Assembly: GCA_963920635.1 (NCBI GenBank)
Contig: OY987303.1
Location: forward strand, 14,734,175-14,798,174
Source of the DNA: Pseudeuparius sepicola
Taxonomy: Eukaryota; Arthropoda; Insecta; Coleoptera; Anthribidae
DNA length: 64,000 bases
Direction: 5' to 3'
The notes beneath the pieces are model-generated. The model made no database searches and was not told the DNA's origin. It saw only the letters and a list, made by a program, of their open reading frames with translations. Made by a program: the position numbers and the translations under genes. Below are positions 25,250 through 36,659 of the stretch, one piece after another (positions within the stretch are counted from its first letter, which is position 1; each line of letters starts with the position of its first letter).

Positions 25250-26388
25250 CACGGGCGTAGCCAGGATTTAGTTTTTTTGGGGGGGGGGGGTTAGTTTGAG
25301 AAGTAAATAAAACAACAAAAATATACTTACATGAAATTTAATATCTATATATTCATCCGAAAAACTACGACATATTTATAAAGTTCTTAACTTTAAATGA
25401 AATGGATAAATTAATTTCGTTCCTCTGCGCTAAATCTAAAACCATTAAAGAAGAAATCTTCGGCTTTTTCTTTTAAATATATCCACTACTTTATCTGCAT
25501 GAATTTCTGTTCCATAGTGAATGTTCATTAGAGCCAAACCATGAAGTCTGTTTTCACTTGTAGTGTTTCGTAAATAGTTTTTCAGTCTCCTTAGGCTCGA
25601 GAAAGACCTTTCTGGGGTAGCAGTGGATACAGGAATGGTAGCCAAGATTTGTAGTAATGTGTAAATATTAGGATAAAGGTTTTTATCGCACATATCTAGG
25701 GATTCCAAACTAGATTTCGGGGTAGGCAGTCTTCTTATCAGCATGCAAGGTAGCTGAAGCTTTGATAGCTAAATCCAAATTTGTTTCTTTATTAGAAACC
25801 CCTTGACCTTGACTACACCACTTTTTCCAGTAGTCCATACCTTTAAGTTTATCACCCTTCCTTTTTTTCCCCTCCATTTTTCGACAGTAATAATGATTCA
25901 CGTATCTATCCTTAACAAGGTCATCGAATAACAGCGCACTAAAATTACTCACTTACACGGTACACTTAATTCTCTTCACTATTCGTTCACCACTTTTCAC
26001 TTTTATTCGCTTCGAGTTCGCATGGAACAATACTGCCGTAAGCGCGGTCACGCGCCGCGGCGTCGCTTATATAGCAGCCCAGTAGCCGTCCAGAAACTTC
26101 CACGAACTTCCACAAAGTTCCGCTCATTTCGACCTAGGGGCGTGGCGAATAATCGAGAAACAACGCAAAGTGTCCCTACAATACAAAATAGTTCGGCTGC
26201 AACTGCGTCTGCCTCTCGTCAAAAGATGGGGCTAGGCGCTACTATTACTACATATATTCAAACGTAATAATAATTTAACTCTTCACTCCTCGTATTTTTT
26301 CGGTATAATATTAGGTAATATTTTGCTTATTTCGGGGGGGGGGGGGGGGGTTTGAACCCCCGAAACCCCCCCCTTGGCTACGCCCGTG
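25250..26388 (-). mobile_element. hAT element, copy 2, perfect 8-bp target duplication
   Basis: It has the same CACGGGCGTAGCCA terminal repeats and internal layout as 11838-12958 and is nearly identical throughout. The target duplication ttacacag (25242-25249 and 26389-26396) is exact. Those eight bases are the outermost bases of the terminal repeat of the surrounding element, so the order of events is clear: the host element came first and the hAT came later. The 1,139-base length differs from copy 1 mainly in the G-run near the right end. Confidence 0.95.
25445..25952 (-). pseudogene. hAT transposase remnant with dimerisation domain, copy 2
   Basis: Minus-strand frames 25952-25710 and 25744-25445 have the same lengths and relative offset as those in copy 1 and the same frame break between them. 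The second frame again carries PERSFSSLRRLKNYLR and the LALMNIH tail of the hAT dimerisation region. A few substitutions separate the copies (for example Cys to Ser near the start of the second frame). The catalytic core is missing, so it cannot make a working enzyme. Confidence 0.88.
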
Positions 26389-26784
26389 TTACACAGTAAA
26401 AAAATCAGTGTAAATCCTCTTCGTGTAAGTGTTGAAAGAAATTTGGTGAAAAATTGACACGAAAATTGGTGGATTCCAAATATCTTAACCAAACCTCATT
26501 TGGTGAAATTCACAATACAACAAATTCGTTAATATTAACACTTGTTCACACCACCCGGTGTTCTTTAACACCATTCGGTGTCCCTTAACACTAACCGGTG
26601 TTAAATTGAACGTATTAACACAAGTTCGTGTTAAATAGAGGAGAGGGGGAAGTCGTTTCACCAGTTATGGGTGTAAAATATTAGGCAATCGAAGCCATCG
26701 CATCAGTTGTTTGTCGAAGGTGTTGCGCGACGGAGCTTATCAGTTTGTGTGACGTGTGACCCGACCGCGTGGCTCGTATAATAG

Positions 26785-26793
26785 GTATAAAAG
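26785..26793 (+). promoter_or_regulatory. TATA box of the element's internal gene
   Basis: GTATAAAAG lies 35 bases upstream of the ATG at 26820. A start site about 25-30 bases downstream would give a very short leader ending gcaaaaATGG. This supports a real promoter inside the element. Confidence 0.55.
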
Positions 26794-26819
26794 TGATTCA
26801 ACAGGCCGATAGTGCAAAA

Positions 26820-26904
26820 ATGGTGTTGTTTTGTGAAGTAAAATTTCAAAGTGAAGTTAGATGGATTAAAAGGACAGGCGAATATGCAGATGCGACGACG
26901 AAAG
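26820..26904 (+). pseudogene. Orphan first exon inside the unclassified element
   Basis: From ATG 26820 the frame reads MVLFCEVKFQSEVRWIKRTG and continues for 28 codons to ...ATTK. There the sequence AAAG|GTACTG is a good 5' splice donor at 26905. If unspliced, the frame stops at 26913-26915. No matching downstream exon is recognised before the poly(A) signal at 27436, so the rest of the gene was probably lost in an internal deletion. The protein family is unknown. A likely origin is the start of the transposase of the autonomous parent, which is inference. Confidence 0.4.
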
Positions 26905-27435
26905 GTACTGTGTGATAGACGAGGTTATAGCCCCTATACTGTACCTACTCATCGACTGTGTTAATATGAGTTTCTTCTCACCGGAATAAGGAACCAGTCG
27001 TGAATATAATTGAAGGATTTTAAGTTATCTGACTGTTCTGATTGTTTTGATGCCTGCTGATTGGCTCCGACTTAGTTGGGACCTGCTTATGCTTGTGAGA
27101 ACAGGCCTATCTAACTAAATCGCTGTGTTGCAACGGTTGATGTTTCTTTTTGTCTCACACAGACAATTCTGTAAGACGACAGTTATTTAAGTACCTTGTA
27201 TGAGAATTTGTACGAAATATATTTTGGTCGCATCCTATAACATAAAGCAATTCTTGTGTTTGTGGTTAGGTATACACTTTTCTTACGAATATTATAATAT
27301 ACCTATGTAACTTTTTTATATTAACCAAATATGTTTGGCTGTGAGAATGAATATTTATTTAAAGCTTTAAGAAAGAAAATGTTGATATTTTTATAGACCT
27401 ATTTGTAAGGCATCAGTAATGTATTTTGGAACTGA

Positions 27436-27441
27436 AATAAA
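27436..27441 (+). terminator. AATAAA signal inside the unclassified element
   Basis: AATAAA is followed by a T-rich tract, about 520 bases downstream of the orphan exon's donor site. It would end the element's transcript. Confidence 0.4.
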
Positions 27442-27510
27442 GTATTTCCTTTACTTATTGCTGTTTATTATTTCCTACAAATATAATTTAAATTGAAGAC
27501 CAAGCACATA

Positions 27511-27640
27511 GTAGATGCCTGGTTCATATACAGCTTCTTTATCTTTTAGTTTTATTTTTTTTTACAAATAAGACGTTTCCTTAATTTGAACTTATCAATG
27601 ACATTTGAAATTTCTTTAAAATAAAGTATATGTAAAATTA
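27511..27640. repeat. Partial copy of a small MITE
   Basis: The block gcctggttcatatacagctt followed by ctttatctttta matches the tip of the foldback at 29743-29900. It lies inside the unclassified element. Confidence 0.45.
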
Positions 27641-27907
27641 TAAGAGAGAGAGAAGAAGAAAATGAGAATACCAAATAAATTAAATTACACCATTTTGACC
27701 AAATTGCGTGTTAAAGTTACACAACACGGTGTTAATCTTACACAACGCCGTGTTAAATATTCACACTAGCATAGTTATTATTTTCACAAGAACATTTGGT
27801 GAAATTTACCAAAAACGAAGGTGTAGAATTAACCAGATATGGTGTGGACTTATATAGACCACTTTTCGTGTCAAATTTAACACCGGATTTTTTTACTGTG
27901 TAACATA

Positions 27908-28292
27908 CAGGGTGTTGTTAAAAAGTAATTTAAAAATACCCTTTTCCAAAATAATGCGAAGTTGAATTTTAACAAGGAATATTAATAATGAGTATACAGG
28001 GAGTAACACAAAATTGTCGGTTCTCGTTTCTGACTTCCGGTTCGACCGGAAAGGAGCATCACATGGTCAGATTTTTGAGACAACCTGTATATTTTGAGTT
28101 TTTAGGTTCATGCCAGCCATAAATAGTTTTATACCATAATATAGTTATTTCTAAAATGTCAGAAGTGAAAACCGAAAATTTTTTGTTACTTACTCCCCAT
28201 ATAGTACATCTACTCTATACTAATATTCCGTGTTAAAATACAACTTCATAATTTTTTCAAAAGGGTATTTTTTTTAAATACCTAACTTTGTA
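27908..28292. mobile_element. Foldback element with CAGGGTG tip
   Basis: It begins CAGGGTGTTGTTAAAAAG after TA, five bases from the end of the previous element. The block aaatacccttttcc is mirrored by aaaagggtatttt. The arms fold around about 28100. The right tip is worn, so its exact end is approximate. Confidence 0.6.
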
Positions 28293-29742
28293 ATAAATTT
28301 GACGCCAGATTCTACACAAATTTGTTTTTTGACCATCGCAATTATTTATCTTTAAAATTACCAAGAAAATGTTTTAGACCCTTATTTAGCAAACTCATAT
28401 AAGTATAGTTTTTCAGAAATACTTTGAAATAATTCCAAATATCAAATCTGCCACGAAATTGTAACATATTTTTGTTTGCAATTAAAATCTACAACAAGAT
28501 GTTTATTATTACTGTACTGTACAATTTGAGTCAATTTTTTAAATAATAAATGTAGGTATCTACTAATTACCCACTTCTTCGCCATATTGGTTGTTTAAGG
28601 TTTCCAAATCCAAATATGCTAAATATGACTTAGATCTCAACTAGTTCGGTAAACCTAACATATATTTTTTAAATAATTTTATAACCTTTCTTTACGTATA
28701 AGAATGTTCATAGAATAAACAGGCAATAGGTATTTTTCGATATCCTACTAATCCTAGGAGATTCAGAGTTTGAAACTGAATCACTTTGTAAATTATCCTG
28801 TCTCTTTTTTTTATAATTATATTTTACATCGTTCCAATTTTATTCAAATTCAGTTTTTCTACTTCGTCCATTTTTCGAGACTAATAATTACGAGTATTAT
28901 TTAGCAGATTGTTTTACGCTTTCTTCGCGCTGCTATAAGATAACTTTCGAATAGTACCTACCTACCTACACCATTTTTGCTTAAAATCAAAGTTTGTTTG
29001 ATAATTTTTAATGGCAAAGTGTAGCATACCTAACTTAAACATGTATGCAAATTTTCAGATCGATTTACCTAATAGATCCGAAAAGATTGCATTTTTTGTA
29101 GCATGGCTTTGAAATAACTAATCATTCTCGAAAAAATGGTAGTTTATGAATATCATACGCAACTGCGGAATTTGCCGGCAGAGACGCAGTCGAGGCTGGC
29201 AGACTGCAGGAGTACTTCGAATACTTTTTGTTCGGATGTACTTAAATATATTTAAAAAAAATTGAAAATTAAGACCAGACAGTGTTATACTTCTATTTTT
29301 TCATTATAATAAATTTTAGTTACCTATGATCTATTCAGCCATGGAATAGAAAGCTATTGAGCAATGTGCTTGTGCCAATCAGATAAAAATATTGATGGTT
29401 GATAAGTGATGATGATTCTACCGAAGAAAGGGAACACCTCCGGAGTGCCCGGAGATTAGAAAAGCAGTAAATTTGGCATAGTCAACATTTAACACATTCG
29501 AACAAAAGAAATCAAGTATAGTAGGTAGGGGGATATTATTATAATATTAAGTATTATGTGCAATCGGTACCCTTAAAAAAATGTATGGTCCAAATTAAAG
29601 TAAAAATATATATAATTTTTAGATAGAGCATTCATTTGTAAACAAAAAGTACTCTTTGACATTTTGTCGTATATATGTGAACGTTTCATGACAAATGCGA
29701 TTTTCATGATTTATTTCACATAGTAGCTTTTTCCAATAAAAG
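28293..29742. other. Gene-free AT-rich stretch
   Basis: No gene, RNA gene or repeat end is recognised. Confidence 0.45.
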
Positions 29743-29900
29743 GCCTAGTTCATACAGCTTCTTTATCTTTTAATTTTTCTTTATCTTTAAGAAATATTAA
29801 ATGTCATTAATCAGTTCAAATTAAGGGACAAATGCCATTGGTTATTTCTTAAAGATAAAGTAAAATTAAAATATAAAGAAGCTGCATGAACCATGCAGGC
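29743..29900. repeat. Small foldback MITE
   Basis: It begins gcctagttcatacagcttct and ends agaagctgcatgaaccatgc-aggc, mirror images of each other. It folds around 29825 and is non-coding. A related half-copy lies at 27511. Confidence 0.65.
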
Positions 29901-30289
29901 TTGATTTGGTTAAAAAACAAAAAAGTTCGAAATTAATCTGTTTTGGCAGGTAAGTGGCTCATCTTTTGAGAAAAATTGCCTTTTTACACCTCTGAGGAAA
30001 AATTGCAAATCATTCTATCACTCGTATTTATGATTGTTATGAAGTGTTTTGGGAAAACGGAAATTTTATTTGAGCTTTTTTTTTAAATATAAATTGATAG
30101 GCATGTTCAATTTTACCCCTAGTTACCGCATCAAAGACTCTCCCTGTATAGCAAAATAATAAAAATTTAGTATAGAGTGTAATAACTGCACCAGTGATTT
30201 ATAGTCGTAACCCTTATTAAAGTCCCTCAAGTCAGCAGGTTTATTTTTTCAAGTGATCAAGTTGAAGTTTTCTGGTTGGAATGTTACAT

Positions 30290-30980
30290 TACCTCCTGCT
30301 TGGGAAGTATTTGTCCAATGACTTCACATATCCGCTAAACAACTGCCTCCATGCGAGACAGCTTACACGCGGGGCCCAAACACAAAGGCGTTATTCTTGA
30401 ACAGAATTGAATTAAATCGCTACAATTACGGATTCAACTGGGCGAATTGTGTCCGACTTCCTTTGCCATTGTGCACCAATTGAGCAGTGTCCATTATACG
30501 AAAAGCATACCCGCATCTCTCGGCCCCAGACTCAAAACACTTCCTCATAACCGGGTAATGGGCGAAACAGCCGTTATTTCCAAAACACCCCTATTTACAC
30601 ATTAATTAACTGCAATCAAAACGATTGTACTAATGAGGTTGGTTAATTGGTAGATCAGAGGGAGATGGGTTATACACCGGCAAAAGTACGGTTTGATTGA
30701 AAAGATAACACGCGTGGTTTCGGAGCGGGAATGTTAGAATATAGTGGCGTTATACAAAGAGAATGTTTGATGTTTTGGTCCGAAAGCCGTTACCCCATGC
30801 CTCTCGTCCCCGCCGAACAACATGCAAGACGCAGTTCATCTATAGAGTACAGTTGGTGGGAAATAATGCGGCAAGCCTTTGAGTCGCCGAATTTAAAGTG
30901 CCGAGGCCAAGTGACCCCACTATGGTTATATACAGTGTTTCCCTGCATAGATGTAACAAGGGGAGTAAAGGATAAACATT
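30290..30980. promoter_or_regulatory. GC-balanced island, candidate slp enhancer
   Basis: About 690 bases of balanced composition contrast with the flanking AT-rich DNA. They contain clustered homeodomain-type cores, such as acattaattaactg and gaggttggttaattgg, near 30600-30650. There are no transposon ends, and the 85-codon frame at 30731-30988 has no domain. It lies about 6 kb upstream of the slp start site, a plausible enhancer distance. Confidence 0.4.
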
Positions 30981-31012
30981 TTGTTTGAATATTGGAATGA
31001 CATTTGATAGTA

Positions 31013-32340
31013 CAGTAAAACTAACACAAAGTTAGGCCAAACCCAAACATCCAAAAAGTCCTTTCTAGCGCGAAATAGTTCCATACCCTCCTAAGAGTTA
31101 GTACTAAAAAGTTACACCACCACCAGCGTCGGGTTTCGGGGGGAGGGGGTGAAAAGGGCAGGAAATTCTTATTTTTCACAGTTTTGCGTGAATATCTAGT
31201 AAACTATGAGGTTTAGCGCAAACGTCATCCTATACCCAAATGATTCATTAAATTCCGAACAAGAATTGTTATATACAGAATTATGGTAAAGTGAACGGTT
31301 TACATGATATGGAGGGGTAAAGATTTCTTTGAAAATATATATTAAACAATCCTCATCGTATGCTTCTGCAGAGATGGATGCGTCCAAAACTGCGGGTGTC
31401 GAAGAGGTGCGGTCTCAATTGTTCAAGTATATATGCAGCAATTGCTTAGGATTTGCATGTCTCAATAGAGATACTGTAATCATCGACGACGATTTAAATG
31501 ATGATTCTCGAGTGGACCAAGAACACGAAGATTTGTTTCCTCTCACCAGCCCCAGTGAACTATTTGGTGCTGACTGATAACGCAATTAATGATTCACCTA
31601 AAACTTATAACCTTTTGTATCATTTTGATTTCCCTCCCATTTTTTCAATATAGATTGTTTAATATATTTTCTTATTTTTCACATGAGCTTCCTATTCACG
31701 ACTTTCTCATTTTTACAAGCTAAGGACAAATTATGGGGATAATTTGAAATAAAAGAAAGAATGGAAATCAGAACGCTATAATGAATTAGGGCAAAAAGTG
31801 AGTACAAATTAACTAAGGCATATACTAACTTTTGTATTGGACATATTTACAGTCATATACTTATGAGGTTATGTTGTGACAAAAAATAACAATCTATGGG
31901 TGTAATATGTATCTATATATGCATAGATATATCTATATATTATATTCTATACATACATTATTCAGTTACTAATTTATACTGTAATGATTTTAAGTTTTTT
32001 CACCAAAAACTAGGTGAAATAAAAACAAAGAAATCTTTACCCCTCCATATCATGGAAACCGTTCACTTTACCATAATTCTGTATATAACAATTCTTGTTC
32101 GGAATTTAATGTATATCATTTGCGTATAGGACGACGTTTGCGCTAGACCTCATAGTTTACTAGATATTCACGCAAAACTGTGAAAAATAAGAATTTCCTT
32201 CCCTTTTCACCCCCTCCCCCCGAAACCCGACGCTGGTGGTGGTGTAACTTTTTAGTACTAACTCTTAGGTGGGTATGGAATTATTTCGCGCTAGAAAGAA
32301 CTTTTTTTTTGGATGTTTGGGTTTTGGCCCAATTTTACTT
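31013..32340 (+). mobile_element. Element with about 320-bp terminal inverted repeats (pogo-like ends)
   Basis: After TA (31011-31012) it begins CAGTAAAACTAACACAAAG. The right end mirrors it as ...ggcccaattttact followed by TA, with the last G of the tip apparently mutated to T. The repeats run about 31013-31335 and 32015-32340 and include mirrored blocks such as agcgcgaaat, caccaccaccagcg and tatggaggggtaaaga. The unique centre (31336-32014) holds a short ORF. CAGTAAAAC tips with TA duplication resemble the pogo/Tigger branch of Tc1/mariner. Repeats this long are unusual there. Confidence 0.75.
31374..31577 (+). CDS. 67-residue acidic ORF, terminal-exon-like, inside the element
   Basis: I do not recognise the family. 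The frame starts at ATG 31374, three bases after a good 3' splice acceptor (tatgcttctgcag, ending 31371), so it may be the last exon of a longer gene whose upstream exons were deleted. The product starts MDASKTAGVEEVRSQLFKY. It then has a CSNCLGFAC cysteine cluster and ends in a strongly acidic, Ser/Pro tail (IDDDLNDDSR, then FPLTSPSELFGAD). Codon use looks like real coding sequence, unlike the chance frames nearby. Acidic tails of this kind occur at the C-terminus of pogo/CENP-B-type transposases, which fits the element's tips, but no catalytic motif remains. A captured host exon is the alternative. Confidence 0.4.
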   Translation: MDASKTAGVEEVRSQLFKYICSNCLGFACLNRDTVIIDDDLNDDSRVDQEHEDLFPLTSPSELFGAD

Positions 32341-32999
32341 TACTATGAGTATTGAGTCCCGCTTGTTGTAAAACTAAGATGTACAAAAAATGTCTTGATT
32401 TGGGGTCCTACACGGTGTTTTATGAGCAAATTTGTAAAAATCACCACTGGTAAAGTAGGTACCTACCTATCTTCATTTTCAATATACGAAAAAGCCATAA
32501 ACGAAGTTGTATAGAATGCAATTTGATACCTCCATAATAAAATGTCAGGAGCATAAAATTATTTTTTTTAAACTTTACTTTTTTACAATAAAATAATATT
32601 AAAATTAGGTCGGTATGCAATGATGAAAACTTTGTCTTCCACGGTTTTTTCTTCAATATTTAAATAAAATTCAACCCACGGTTTCCATCTCGTTCTTCAA
32701 GCGTAAAAAAATATTTTTATATAGGGTAGTTAAGTATTCTAATTTGCTAAAAATGGATAGTTTCAAAAAATAAATTTATATTCCTGAAATTTGGTGTAAA
32801 GTAAAACATCAAACTAAAAACCTCCCCGATGAATTAGACAAAAAATATCCAAATAATCCAACAACATTTGCCTTTGAACAAAATGTTGACACAATAGTGA
32901 ATATTTTGCATTGTGTTTTAATTTTGTTTTCTCAAAAAGATGGTGACAACCTACCTCGGTACTAAGGAACTGTCAAATTTGACACCTATTCTGGCATAT
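32341..32999. other. Gene-free AT-rich stretch
   Basis: No gene is recognised. The frame at 32441-32656 has no domain. Confidence 0.4.
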
Positions 33000-33490
33000 T
33001 TTGCTCAATGAAAATATAGCTGTAAAATACTTTTTCCCTACGTTAGATATACCAACTGGGTGCGGCTGTCACTAATTAACCTAAACAGCCATTCCACAAA
33101 ATAAAATAATACGCTCTCATCAAATTTTACTGCGGTGTAATTCTGATTTATAACCCCAATTCTAAACCGCTCGCGGTCCAGTTGCTCTATCGAATTATAT
33201 GCCGTAAAGCCCGAGTGCCACATAAAAAATATTAATAAACCGGCATAAACATGCATATAAGAGGCGTCGTATGTCAATTAGACGTCTTCGACCATCTGCC
33301 CTCCCGTCAACCCCTGCTGTAAGCCGTAAATAAGGGCGAATCCGATTCCGAATCCTATAAATCCCATGGCAGCCAATCACTATAAATATTGTGTAAATTG
33401 AAATCTGACGCAGTCGGTCGGATCGCGGCGGATTTTTGTTTCGTCGTTCGCAGAAAAAGCCGCAGTGACAATCGTTCTGCTACTTTCCCA
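33000..33490. promoter_or_regulatory. Candidate proximal slp enhancer
   Basis: A balanced-composition island about 3.3 kb upstream of the slp start site. Between 33215 and 33385 there are several TTTATG/CATAAA/CCGTAAA-type cores (gccacataaaa, ggcataaacatg, gccgtaaataag, cctataaatcc), which resemble Caudal or posterior-Hox binding sites. No transposon ends. Function is inferred, not shown. Confidence 0.35.
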
Positions 33491-36427
33491 GGACCAATAT
33501 CCAATATTTATATACTTTCGGTTGCAGATCTGCCTAAATATAAAACACATTCCCCTGGCATATTTCCTTTTTTTTGTTCATCCAAGTTTTCAAATAAAAT
33601 ACAATCCAATATTTTAAGGTATCCCGTACACTATTCTTTTTGCTCTCAAAAGATGGTGATGAAATGTGATGAAATGGGGTTGAAACAGAAAAAAATCGAA
33701 GAAGAATTCAGAATCGACCTACCTCCTCTGATGCCAGTTTGACCTTCAAATTTTCTATTTTATAAAATGTTAAGTTGAAAAGGAGGAACGTTATTTTTGC
33801 ACTAGGATATATTTTGAAACGTTGTTGGAACTGCCTATGGGTTTGTTTCAGCAGAATTTCAAACCAATTTGAAACTGTCGGGATGAGTATGCGCAGTTTC
33901 ATTTTGACGATCCAAAAACGAAACCGCGCATGCTCCTGAGATACTTATTCAAATATTCTCCTCAGCTGATGCGAAGTTTTTAAACACCACTGTATATGCC
34001 AACCAATGCCGACCTAAAAAAACAAGGTCTACAGTAAGGTTCTTTCGACGGATATACATAATATTTTCTTCTTCTAGGATAGTCACTATGGGTTACCTAG
34101 GTACCTATTTGTTCAGATACATCTTTCTGACAGCTTTTCATACTTCTGTTCTGATATGTACGAACAATTTGGGGTCTGGCCCTCTCAATCATATTCCATT
34201 TAAGATATGGCGAATATCTGACGTTTGCCATTCTGGGAAACTATGTATAACAAACATGTTGATCGATGTGACAAGTTGTTTTCCATTTAGATTTACTGAG
34301 AAGTGCGTAGCATTCAAAATTCAAACCAGTTGCTGCATACAAAAAAAATAGTTTTGAAACAGGCATCAAATAAATTGCTTTAGCATTAACTAAATATAGG
34401 TAGGTAATAATTCGCTTTTAGATATTTAAATATTAGTTTATATTCATCCCGAGGCATATCGTTGGAGACCTACCTGAGTTTCCGACAAAAGCCATGTCAT
34501 TAGCATTAAATTTTAAGAAGCTTATTGTTTCCTATATTTATGTATATATTTGGGATTGTGGTCTAAAAGTCAAAAGTTAACTTTGTTTTGTAAGCTTTGC
34601 AGGGAGTTTTACGACCTCTTATAGAATTTCGGGAAAGGATGGAATTAAATTATTTATTTATAATGTACTTTGACTTTGGGGAAATAGAGATTGAAGACAT
34701 ATCGTTAATTTTAGTACCTGGTATCAGGGTAAAATACATTTTAATATCTATTAACTGGTAGCAAAATCAATAAAAATGTTTTTTTCCGCTTAAATTTGAT
34801 ATGGGGGAAGTATAATATTATTTAAATTTTATATATTATAGGTATGACAAAATCGCATGATGAGGTACTTCTAAAAATATATTTTCTGTGGTTAGTAGAA
34901 ATTTCAAAATTTTTTAACATATACCTAGATCATAAAATTTTAACAAAATGGGAAGACATATTTCCCTAGCCAGTCTAAAAACGATATTTATTAAAAAGCC
35001 TCTAAAAGAATAAATTAAATATAATTGAAAGAGGGCCTAATATAAACTACGAATATTCTGTTCAATATCTACTAAGTAATAGCGTTTATCGTTTCAAATA
35101 TTCTGTGATTGAATGATTATTATAGAATATTACTTTATAAAAACGTCTTTAAATGGCTTTTCTAAATGGCTCCAAGCTTCTCAAACTCTCGATGTTTATG
35201 TATATCTAAGTTTATTTATATTATTTAATACTTTCTCATTTCGGTTGTAAAATCTAATAATGTCAGAAGGGCCTTAATTAGCTACAATTTATATTGAATA
35301 AAAATTCGAAACTATGCCGTATGTGCGGTGATTTTTTTAAAGTAAATAAAGAAATAAATAATACGGAGTGTCACAGAAATAATGGTCAATACTGACAGCG
35401 TGTTTTGTGTTAAAAACAATTACTTCATGATATGTTTTCCCTTCGTACTATACCTAGGGTTTTAATGAGAGGGGATTATTGGAATTTCACAAAAAAATCA
35501 GTTAATTCTTCTAACAAAAATTTCTAAGTAATATTAGGCTTCCGGTATGGGAAGATGCAGAATGTAATTCTGTGTTCGTTTGTGGACAAACGGAATTGAG
35601 TTTAGAGAAATAGAAAATGAGAGACATTTTCACAAATCATAGAATACGGTTATGAAGAAAACTCACCCATCTACGCCACTGACGAGTGCAGCAGTTTCAA
35701 ACTTTTGATGTAAACTCACCCTTAACTTGTAGGTGCCTAATACTCCACTCAAATTTTAAATTAATAATTTAAACCTTTTAGGGTTTTGCCACAGTTATAG
35801 AAGAGGCATTTTGTGAAAAATTCCAATAGTCACAGTACAACCCGTATGGTGACCGAGGCAAATACTTAAACCACATGAACAAATAAAAAAGGACTTCAGT
35901 GCCTAGGGACATATAATATATTTTTTTCAGGAGAGAAGAAGTTTTATTAGGTAAAATAATTTAAAAAGGGTCACCCATCCATTAGCCGACCGCGCACGCC
36001 GTTGCTTTGCCTCTATATCGTTCTATACATAAATCAAGCACGATATGCGATATACGACGCAACTGAGTTGTATAGTGCTCAGGCCCCTCTCTTACAGTCT
36101 ACATACAAAATACTTACACTGAACGATTGCGTTGTTATAGGTAACAATTCTTACATACTATACATATAGTTTTTTTGCTAGTGTACATTTTGCACCTGAT
36201 AAGCATCTAGATATTAGAGTTTTGAACATTCGCAATAATTTAAGTCTTATTTGGATTAATTGTTCAATATTCCTATTATACCTAATGATAAGATTTTCTT
36301 ATTTTCTTAATTTTAAATTTCCTACTTATAACCCACAAGCATTTAGTGAATATTAATCGTCGGTACAAGAACTTTTACTCGTTTCCCGAACAAGTTCATT
36401 ATCTCATGACTATGTAACAGCCTTTTT
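33491..36427. other. Gene-free stretch upstream of slp
   Basis: No gene is recognised. An imperfect hairpin of about 16 bp lies at 33884-33935 (gagtatgcgcagtttc facing gaaaccgcgcatgctc). Near 35685, acgccactg looks like a solo hAT-type tip. The segment 35980-36110 is moderately GC-rich and may be promoter-proximal regulation. Confidence 0.4.
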
Positions 36428-36659
36428 ATGTATTCTGACAATATTCTTCTTAATGAAGACGTATCGCCTCTGCTGCAGGCGGCGGCCTGCCTGCCTCTAC
36501 ATGTAAGGCCGTTTAACAACAAACTTATCAGTCAGTTTCTTTCCCCTGCGACAGCTGCGAATATTCCCCTGCGAAATTCCACGGGCACCATGTCGTGTTT
36601 ACGAAACGTAACAACATTACAAAACAAACAAATCGCGGACAAAAGTTGTCCGCAAACAA

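Larger units (their letters stand above)
25242..27903. mobile_element. Unclassified DNA transposon with subterminal motif arrays
   Basis: An 18-base inverted repeat, TTACACAGTAAAAAAATC, lies at 26389-26406 and inverted at 27886-27903. The left tip was interrupted by the hAT at 25250, so the true left end is 25242. Without the hAT the element is about 1.5 kb. Just inside each end lies an array of GTGTTAA motifs in both orientations (about 26530-26635 and 27690-27770), often paired as aacac...cggtgttaa. If the tip is CACAG, TA flanks both ends, which would suit a mariner-like element. The interior keeps a TATA box, a short coding exon and a poly(A) signal. The superfamily is not settled. Confidence 0.72.
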
